This document shows, one piece after another, positions 22,230 through 27,209 of a stretch of DNA of 27,209 nucleotides. The position numbers and the translations under genes are program-made. Each line of letters begins with the position of its first letter. Position 1 is the stretch's first letter. The stretch comes from Halicephalobus mephisto (Eukaryota; Nematoda; Chromadorea; Rhabditida; Panagrolaimidae). Below the pieces are notes generated by a model. It did not search any database, was not told the origin of the DNA, and worked only from the letters and a program-made list of their open reading frames with translations. The stretch covers positions 1 to 27,209 of the forward strand of contig SWDT01000214.1 in the NCBI GenBank assembly GCA_009193035.1. Direction: 5' to 3'.

Positions 22230-23868
22230 ATGGCAGTCGTTGTTTTCGGACTTCCTTGTAAGCCTGGCTGGGGATTCATTTTCCAAGAACCTGTCCAAAG
22301 ATTTGTTCCTGTGAACGCAGCATTTGTTGAGACAGTTGAAGAAGAGATACCTCCAAGGCATACTATAGAAAATAGGAAACCTATAGATCTTAAAAATACT
22401 TCCTTGGTAAGATTTTTAAAATAATCAATAATAAATTTGTAAATATCTCTTCAGCCTTTAAGTTATTTGAATTTCCCTTCCTCTGAGAAGTACTTAAACT
22501 TTTGTATTGGATGTGGAAATCAATTTTATTATGAATTCAACTGGTTCATCATTACAAAAATCGAGAAACGTATGGGGCAATTGTATGATCCAAAAGATTG
22601 CACTCACATCGTCACTGAAGTCCAGCATGGAGTAGATTTAGTTGTTCGTATACCACTATTTGAGTACCCTGGAGGCATGGACAAGGTAAGTACATATTTT
22701 TTAAATTGTCACTCTGGTATCAATAACTTCAAAGAATTCTAAACACTAAAATCTTTCAACATTTTATTGAAATTTTCGAAATCAAATACAGATTTCTTTC
22801 TGGAAATTGTTGAAACTATTTCCCTGATATTTATAATACTGTAATTTTTTAATTCGATTTTCATATTTTTTGAATTTTGTAATTTTTCAGTTCGAAATAG
22901 ATCTAAATTCAATGGATACCAAGAAATTCAGTCCAAACCTCTTGCAAATGAAATGCAGAGTTCTCATCAACTATGATGAAATTAGAGAACTGAATCTGGA
23001 GGAATTAATAAACCTTGCTTATCAAATTTACAAGAAGAAAATTCAAAAATACCAAGCACCTGTCTGGGCCATAGTTACACCGTTCAAGAACAATCTTCCT
23101 AATATGCAAGTGGTCAATGAAAAGGAATTCCAGTCTTTTCTGTGCTGTATATATTGTGCTTTCAAGAAAATTGAACTGAAACTAACAAAAAGAGGACGTC
23201 CGACTATTTCTTCAGAAAGTGTAGGTTCTCTGGATTTAATTAGTGCTAAGGAACAGTATTGCTCTATTGATCGAACTGATATGGCTAACATGTATCAGAA
23301 ATTGAAGAGATTGTACTTCTCTTACCTGAGCTACTTGGCGGATAGAATTGCGAAAAAGGCCCCTATTGAAGAAGGAGAGCTGATATCGGGAGAGTTTGTG
23401 GAATTACAAGAGTTATTAGAAAGAATTGATGAATGGAATCCAGTGGAAAAAGATGTAAGTAACGATGCTTCATTGGAAGGAGATGAAAATAAAAAAGATT
23501 CTGATCATCAGATTAGAGAAGCCGATTCCTTCAAGATACCGCTCGAAGTTGACTGTACATCATCATTCGAACCAGATGTCGTATATTCAAAAGCAAGAGT
23601 AGTCGTTCGTTCGCATCACAAGGAAAAATTTAACGACAATTCAGATGTTGAAGAAATTGAAAACTTCAAAGACGCTTCTTCAGTTGCTCTTGTACCACCT
23701 CAGAAGAAACACATTAATTTAGATAAGAATGAAATTAAAAGTGTTCTTCAATCATCAAACCAAATTCCGAAATTGCAACGCCCAACAGAATCTGGTATCC
23801 TCTCAAACTACTCAAAGAATTATACACCTTCACCTGATTTTCTGAGTTCATTGTTGCAAATACAATGA
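22230..23868 (+). CDS. SNTX/MACPF-like protein, paralogue 2, lacking the zinc-ribbon module (461 aa)
   Basis: Middle member of the SNTX-like trio. Exons are 22230-22406, 22455-22685 and 22891-23868, with introns of 48 and 205 nt, both phase 0; total 462 codons. The ATG at 22230 (MAVVVFGLPCKPGWG) matches the start position of the paralogues, while in-frame ATGs at 22182 and 22185 add an unrelated leader. Motifs: CKPGWGFIFQEPVQRFVP (about 10-27), DCTHIVTEVQHGVDLVVRIP (about 108-127), and KCRVLINYDEI leading to APVWAIVTPFKN in exon 3, which best preserves the family look. The helical region follows (KKIELKLTKRG, YQKLKRLYFSYLSYL). From about residue 325 the protein departs from both neighbours: there is no RRWICTKCG and no CxCG, only an acidic, serine-rich, probably disordered tail. 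A GTAAGT at 23455-23460 could be an alternative donor. Function unknown. Confidence 0.65.
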
Positions 23869-24222
23869 TCATAATTAATGAATCTTGAAAGCATGAATAA
23901 AAGTAAAAATAAATAGTTCGAAATTTTAGTAAAAGTTGGAATTGTCCATTTCAAACATTATTTTAGATAATGCTTATAACTTCCCCGGTTATGATTTAAT
24001 GATTTCTTCAGAAAAGAAACACCTCTTTCATGAAGAGTTATTATCACGAAAGAATGTATAAAGACAGGCGAACGAGCGTCGATTACTGCAGTTGACTTTT
24101 CTGATAATTTTTCAGTTAGATTCTTCTTGTGAAACCGGTTCATTGAGCAGGTTCGGTTATCATCACCATCGATTTATTGTTGTTTCTACAAGTAATTACA
24201 AAGTACATATTCTCTGTATAAA
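23869..24222. other. Short intergenic region, promoter of SNTX-like gene 3
   Basis: AATAAA motifs near 23896 and 23909 probably end the preceding transcript. GATA-type cores occur at TCTGATAATT (about 24099) and GGTTATCATC (about 24154). No gene is seen. Confidence 0.4.
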
Positions 24223-26041
24223 ATGACAAGCATTCTTTGTAATGGCCGTGAATGTAAAACTGGATGGGGATACAATGAATTTCTTCATCGACTGATACCC
24301 GTTGGGGAAGAGCTTCCTACTATTATGTCGGATATCAAGAATGAGTGGAATTATTACGTTTGTAATATGTCATCGATTTCAATTCCATATTGGGCAAGTT
24401 TCTAGTTTGGTAGACAAATTTATCACGGGCATTTTAGACATTCATAAGTCTCTTTCTAGAGAAGAGTTGCAAAAAGGTTCTTGATTTCGAAATTGTTTTT
24501 GACGACCAGAAATACTGGGAAGTTAAATTATACATTTGCAGACAGAAAAAGGCATTGGTGAATTTTCAAAGGTATCCACTAAGCTGCAGTCATTTTGTGA
24601 GAGGAATCAATTATGGCGTGGACTTGAGAGTACAGTTTCCAAAAACTGGATTTCCAGAAGAAATCATGAAGGTGAGATTTACCAATAGAGAATTAAGTCC
24701 AATTGGGTTCAATTTCCAACAAACTCCCAAAAATATATTATATAATTACTAAATCCGATAACGAAAAATCTGCATTAATTCTTAATAATTTTACTGGTCT
24801 TTTGATTCTTCAACCACTTTACTACTGTAAAATTTCTTTCAGATGAAAGATTTATTTGAAAAAAGAAACCTTAATGAATCACAAAAGAAAACGAAATGCA
24901 GAGTTTTGATTAACTACACTGAAGTCAAGCATATGACTCTGGAAGAACTCGTAAATTTCATGAGAGAATTGGACGAAAGGAAGTACTCTCAATACGATAT
25001 TCCTGTTCGTTTTGAGTGTGAAAAGTTTATTCAGAGGATTCGAGAAACAATCGTACATAATGAAAATGGATTTGGTCAGTTTCTTACAAATCTTTACTGT
25101 GTTTATCGCAAAATTGAAATGAGGATGGAAAAAGCTGGGTATCCAGATATTCTTCCGAATATATACTCCGAAGAAAAATCATTCGTAAAAATCTGTATCA
25201 ATTTGCATAAAGCAAAAATATATTACAAATCGATGGAAAAAAACAACTTCTTGAAAATGTATTCAATACTAAAAAGACTTTTCCTCTGTTACACTGATTA
25301 CATTAAGTACTCGGTGGAAAACACAAGCAACATGGATGAAGGGAGTTATATTCCGGGATCTATCGGTGAGATGACACTTTGGCTAGAAAAATTGAACACT
25401 TGGTTACCGAAAAAAGTCAATGGGGAATGGGTCAACTCTGTGAGCCTCTTTATCGGAGCTCCTCTCGGTTATGAACAACTCATTAAAATGCTTCGAGAAA
25501 CAACGAAATTTAAGTATTGCCAGGTAATTAAGGATGACAGAGCAGTTGAACCATATATCGGGGATGAGAATGACAAGAAAGTTCTATTTGGGTTCATTAA
25601 TATGGAAGGTGCTGAGGTAGATCACACTGTAGTGTATTCGACTGCATTTGAATCAGAATGTCCGGAGGAATGCACCCAAGATTTGAGAAGATGGATCTGT
25701 ACGAAATGTGGCGACTTTGTCAGAACCAAGCTTAATCCCACTGGACAGCAATTTCTCTTCTGCTCTTGTGGATTGAAAAAGTAGAACGTCTACTCTTCTG
25801 TAATCATTCAAAACATCGACCACAGAAACTCGAGCCTAATCAACAGACAACACAACCAACTTTTAAAGAAACAGATTCAGTGAATGTCTCTGCTCAAGGT
25901 AATACTAAATCAACTGAAAACGGGAACAAGACTATTTCTAGTCGTAATCAGACAACAGCCAGCAGGATTCCTCCAAGAAGATCCAGTCGTCGTTTAAGAC
26001 CTCTTCCTGATGATGAACCTCCTACAAAGAAATCAACGTGA
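24223..26041 (+). CDS. SNTX/MACPF-like protein with zinc-ribbon-like module, paralogue 3, frame break near the 3' end
   Basis: Third member of the trio. Exons are 24223-24393, 24438-24671 and 24843 onward. Intron 1 (44 nt) is GC-AG with a strong GCAAGT donor, at the same place and phase as intron 1 of paralogue 2; without it the frame stops at once. Intron 2 is 171 nt. Motifs: GRECKTGWGYNEFLHRLIP at about 8-26; CSHFVRGINYGVDLRVQFP at about 110-128; KCRVLINYTEV leading to IPVRFECE; the helical region; then SECPEEC, RRWICTKCG and FCSCG. The frame stops at 25782-25784, two codons after FCSCGL, beside a run of five A at 25776-25780. The neighbouring frame stays open to 26041 and its residues (LLFCNHSKHRPQK) line up with LLICYHPSHHQKPK of paralogue 1. 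So either one base is missing at the A run or the protein truly ends at about 448 residues. Confidence 0.65.
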
Positions 26042-26894
26042 TTAATATGAGGGGACAATTTACTTTTAACCCTTAATATACCAAGCGGGGTCCCTGGAGG
26101 ACCCCAGAAGGCGATTTTTTGTTATAGTTCTTTAACTATAACAGCTAATTTGCTTATATTTTTTGTATGTGTCCTTCATGGGCCTAAGATATATATCGCG
26201 TAATCAGACATAAAATGTTCATTAAAAATATTTAAAAAATTTAAAATTTCGCTGAGGTCCATGGTATCCCATTGATGGACGAAAAAAGTATTTTTGGTTC
26301 TAAATTTTTTATATGAAGAGCTATAAAATTTATTTTTTGTACATAACTAGAGTAGTTTATAACTCATCTTCTGACGCTGAAGTTGTCCTTAAGGGGCGCC
26401 CCCTGCGGAAATTATATAAAATCGGAAAAGGTTCTCCGTACAAAATTTTGCCTAAAAAAGTCTTAATTTTTTACGTTTTGCGTTCAGTTTGTTTGAGAAG
26501 CCACTTGGGATTCTAAAATTTCACTAAAACACAGAGCTTTAAGTGGATAATAGCTCCCACAGTCCAAAAATTATATCCCTGTAGTAAAGGTGGTTCGATA
26601 AGATGTGTGAGATGGGATGTCGATGGAGTGACATCTTGGGAGCTCCTTGATCAGGCGGAAAACTGTTGGTTCCTACTATTAGCAATTACTCTTGTTTATC
26701 TCAACATACATAGTACAAAGAGAGGAAAGGTCCTCGTTTGACTGAAGTCAAACTCAGACCGATCTGAAGCTGGAATTTCTCAAAGACTGACTCTCTAACA
26801 CTTTAGTCTCACTTCACAGGCGTCGGCTGACTGGGCGGAGCTTTGGGCATCCTGTCTAGGCCGTTCCGGTTTAAGTCCGATCTTTGTGCCTACA
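26042..26894. other. Hairpin-rich intergenic region
   Basis: No gene is seen, but short perfect inverted repeats are dense: 26087-26093 with 26099-26105, 26121-26129 with 26134-26142, 26257-26262 with 26275-26280, the palindrome at 26393-26402, 26616-26621 with 26630-26635, and 26736-26743 with 26746-26753. From about 26560 the base composition becomes less AT-rich than elsewhere. This could be a decayed mobile element or a non-coding RNA locus; neither is shown. Confidence 0.5.
26087..26142. repeat. Two adjacent perfect hairpins
   Basis: GGGGTCC-CTGGA-GGACCCC (7-bp stem) is followed 15 bp later by GTTATAGTT-CTTT-AACTATAAC (9-bp stem). They lie 45 bp after the open frame of SNTX-like gene 3 and may belong to its 3' UTR or to a mobile-element end. 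Confidence 0.7.
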
Positions 26895-27209
26895 ATTCCT
26901 TGCAGGTCTCAGTCTGTTTCTTATCCAAAAAATAAAAAAATGAAGAAAGTAATAGAATGGGATCCCGATGCTCCTGATGCTTTTATCCAACATGCAGGAG
27001 GAATCTACGAGAAGATCAAGATTCCGAAGGTCTGCTTCTCCATCATTGACACTCCGGCCTTCCAGAGACTGAACAACATCAAACAACTCGGGGTCGTCGA
27101 CAAAATCTACAGACAAGCAGTTCACACGAGATTCGAACACTCGTTGGGGTTTGTTTTTTATAAAAAATAACTTTATAATCGATTATTATTAGGGTCGCTG
27201 AGCTGGCCC
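26895..27209 (+). repeat. Inverted 315-bp duplication, right arm
   Basis: Reverse complement of 4605-4919 with no difference found by eye, intron included. Homology starts abruptly at 26895, 11 bp before the presumed exon start at 26906, and continues to the window edge, so its true length is unknown. Confidence 0.95.
26940..27209 (+). CDS. SAMHD1-like HD-domain protein, second copy, 5' part only
   Basis: Same start as the copy at 3333-4874. Exon 1 is 26940-27148, the 44-nt intron is 27149-27192, and exon 2 starts at 27193 and is cut by the window end. It encodes the N-terminal part through HTRFEHSLG, including the first metal-binding histidine of the HD site. The sequence upstream of 26895 is unrelated to that of the other copy, so this copy has a different promoter or is promoterless. 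Whether it is a complete gene cannot be told. Confidence 0.7.

Noticed and set aside
24302..24484. Plus-strand frame that would replace the GC-AG intron in SNTX-like gene 3
   Set aside because: It would need two frame changes and loses the alignment with paralogue 1; the 44-nt GC-AG intron restores it cleanly.
26585..26605. tRNA B-box-like GGTTCGATA
   Set aside because: No A box, acceptor stem or cloverleaf can be built around it.
4605..27209. Reading the 315-bp inverted arms as terminal repeats of one giant transposon
   Set aside because: The arms are coding sequence of a cellular gene, no transposase is seen, and no target-site duplication can be tested because the right arm is cut.

Overview
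The window looks like nuclear DNA from a small invertebrate animal with a compact, AT-rich genome. Genes are intron-rich, almost all introns are 38-49 nt, and acceptors read TTTCAG, TTTTAG or TTTAG. A nematode is the best guess, but nothing in the sequence fixes the phylum. There are no bacterial operons, rRNAs, recognisable tRNAs or complete transposons.

Layout. (1) 1-3300 is a repeat-rich, essentially gene-free flank. It holds a 17-bp minisatellite with a 102-bp higher-order period, a block of 130-150 bp repeats with inverted arms, and a 160-bp array built from four diverged 40-mers. (2) 3333-4874 (minus strand) is a SAMHD1-like HD-domain dNTP triphosphohydrolase gene carrying two single-base frame breaks. 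(3) 6011-7108 (plus) is a secreted EF-hand protein in three exons. (4) 7787-17235 (plus) is a tandem array of three nine-exon genes for secreted proteins of about 710 residues with several CUB-like domains. Exon lengths and intron phases are almost the same in all three, and the first gene is a mosaic of the other two. (5) 18542-26041 (plus) is a second tandem array of three paralogues. Their N-terminal motifs and spacing resemble the stonustoxin/neoverrucotoxin (SNTX) type MACPF-like proteins. Two copies end in a cysteine-rich zinc-ribbon-like module and the middle one has lost it. (6) 26085-26890 contains several short perfect hairpins. (7) 26895-27209 is an inverted copy of 4605-4919, with no difference found by eye. 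It carries the first exon, first intron and start of exon 2 of the SAMHD1-like gene and runs off the window edge.

How the genes may work together is inference. Secreted multi-CUB proteins, SNTX-like proteins and a SAMHD1-like dNTPase are families often linked to innate defence or host-microbe contact. Here they sit side by side as recent tandem duplications showing gene conversion, intron change and C-terminal remodelling. That pattern fits a fast-evolving accessory cluster, but joint function is not shown. Apparent single-base frame breaks, some at homopolymers, occur in three places and could be real decay or long-read assembly error. Exon boundaries were worked out by hand from splice consensus, reading-frame continuity and comparison between paralogues.
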